Assembly: GCA_020061995.1 (NCBI GenBank)
Contig: JAGUXE010000018.1
Span: forward strand, 1-64,000
Source of the DNA: Ignavibacteriales bacterium
GTDB taxonomy: Bacteria; Bacteroidota; Ignavibacteria; Ignavibacteriales; Ignavibacteriaceae
DNA: 64,000 bases
Direction: 5' to 3'
Position numbers and translations under genes: made by a program. Shown here in pieces: positions 63,053-64,000 of this stretch (position 1 is the first letter of the stretch; each line of letters opens with the position of its first letter). The notes under the pieces are model-generated. The model searched no databases and was not told the origin of the DNA. It saw nothing but the letters and a program-made list of their open reading frames with translations.

Positions 63053-64000
63053 ATGTTTACAAACGAAAAAATCAATGTGCTCTTAATAGAAGATGAAGCT
63101 TTTGATGTAAGAAGAGTTATCAATTCAATTAAACCATTTGAAACTCAAATACTTATTAAAAATATTGTTTCAGATGGAAAAGAAGCTCTTCAAATTATCA
63201 CCTCTGCAAAAGAAGATTTTCATCTGGTGATAATGGATTTCCAGATTGCCGGTGGATTAATGGGGGAAGCATTAATTCACAAAATAAAAGAACTTGATTC
63301 TTCGATTCAGATAATCGTTATAACAAAAATGACGATAAATATAACAGACTTTAACTTTGCAAATCGTTTGCTGCAAGCCGGTGCATTTTGGTATTGCACA
63401 AAATATCCCGGAGATATTGAAGATTATATTTACCAACCTACAGATTTCATTATAAGCATATTTAATGCATACGAGAAGTGTATTCTCGAAAGAGAACGTG
63501 CCCGCTCGAATCAAAAATTTATGAAAACGGTTCAGGATATTTTAAATCAGAAAAGAATAGTCGGCGAACATCCCTCAATGGTAAAATTAAAAGAAGCGCT
63601 ACTTAAATATTCGGCTTCAAATGTTAACATGTTAATAAGGGGGGCATCGGGAACCGGGAAAGAACTTGTTGCCTATAATCTTCATTATAACAGTAACAGA
63701 AAATTTGAAAATTTTGTCCCTATAAATTGCGGCGGACTTCCCCATGATCTTGTAGAAAGTGAATTATTCGGTTATGAAAAAGGGGCATTCACCGGTGCGG
63801 ATAAAAAGAAACTTGGTCTTTTTGAAATAGCACACAAGGGAACAATTTTCCTTGATGAAGTTACAGAACTTCCGCTAAATGCTCAGGTTAAATTACTTCG
63901 AGTTATTCAAGAAGGAGAAATTGAAAAAATCGGAAGAACCGAAAAAATTAAAGTCGATGTGAGAATTATAGCCGCAACAAATCGAAATATAGAAGAAGAA
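63053..64000 (+). CDS. NtrC-type sigma-54-dependent response regulator (partial at window end)
   Basis: The frame is open from ATG 63053 to the window edge (316 codons, no stop). An N-terminal receiver has D62 (VIMDFQIAG) and the KYPGD segment. The AAA+ domain starts near residue 170: Walker A GASGTGKE (197-204), ESELFGYEKGAFTGA with the sigma-54 loop GAFTGA (244-249), and FLDEVTELP (Walker B). The DNA-binding C-terminus is outside the window. It activates sigma-54 promoters when phosphorylated, probably by the kinase just upstream. The neighbouring sugar operon is the likely target. Confidence 0.93.
   Translation, partial: MFTNEKINVLLIEDEAFDVRRVINSIKPFETQILIKNIVSDGKEALQIITSAKEDFHLVIMDFQIAGGLMGEALIHKIKELDSSIQIIVITKMTINITDFNFANRLLQAGAFWYCTKYPGDIEDYIYQPTDFIISIFNAYEKCILERERARSNQKFMKTVQDILNQKRIVGEHPSMVKLKEALLKYSASNVNMLIRGASGTGKELVAYNLHYNSNRKFENFVPINCGGLPHDLVESELFGYEKGAFTGADKKKLGLFEIAHKGTIFLDEVTELPLNAQVKLLRVIQEGEIEKIGRTEKIKVDVRIIAATNRNIEEE

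Noticed and set aside
1..64000. tRNA or rRNA genes
   Set aside because: No cloverleaf or conserved rRNA segments were recognised by eye; a tRNA search tool was not available, so small RNAs could be missed.

Overview
The window is AT-rich, densely coded bacterial DNA, probably from the Bacteroidota/Chlorobiota/Ignavibacteriota group and perhaps an Ignavibacteria-like member. This rests on the overall gene style (YfhO-type membrane protein, LytS/LytTR pair, many lipoproteins, S9 peptidase) and on several upstream TAnnTTTG boxes that resemble the -7 element of Bacteroidetes promoters. Short palindromes of the type AAACCTC-n-GAGGTTT are also present. No rRNA, tRNA or CRISPR array was seen. The assignment is inference; nothing here is a phylogenetic marker beyond truA, nadK and HU.

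Layout. 1-1559 (minus): truA (cut by the window edge), queD and queE, the last two coupled by a TAATG overlap. 1860-11560 (plus): a hybrid sensor kinase with degenerate parts, a secreted metallophosphoesterase with a CBM9-like domain, lipoprotein MsrA, a three-gene cassette resembling minor pilins PilV/PilW/PilX, a methyltransferase, a GT4 enzyme and an HU-family protein. 11614-27986 (mostly minus): a large cell-surface glycan region. It holds a tightly overlapping operon (MetW-like, methyltransferase, glycosyltransferase, FdtA-like, FdtB-like), two lipoproteins that share an N-terminal module but carry different beta-propellers, FkbM-type and other methyltransferases, a Wzx-like flippase, a YfhO protein and a DPM1/GtrB-like glycosyltransferase.

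28540-33710: LytS-type kinase and LytTR regulator (overlapping), an S9 peptidase, a thioredoxin-like protein and nadK. 33751-42322: a second glycan block (flippase, CgeB-like, DUF268, GT2, two GT4, and a polyprenyl-phosphate sugar transferase that would start lipid-linked synthesis). No Wzy polymerase or Wzz was recognised, so the chain product is unknown. 42374-47770: assorted genes, a decayed lipoprotein, and a REP-associated tyrosine transposase (RAYT) flanked on both sides by copies of the same three-palindrome cassette.

47770-55043: aldehyde dehydrogenase, then a copper block (SCO1, PCu(A)C chaperone, DUF192) and, after a TSGGD-repeat protein, CopZ and the P-type ATPase CopA. Together these suggest periplasmic copper delivery plus cytoplasmic copper export. 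55049-64000: two small cytosolic proteins, then a sugar module (FucP-like transporter, ROK kinase, lipoprotein glycosidase) on the minus strand. Divergent from it are a membrane-anchored solute-binding protein, a sensor kinase and a sigma-54 activator cut by the window end. These last three look like a sugar-sensing regulatory system for the adjacent operon.
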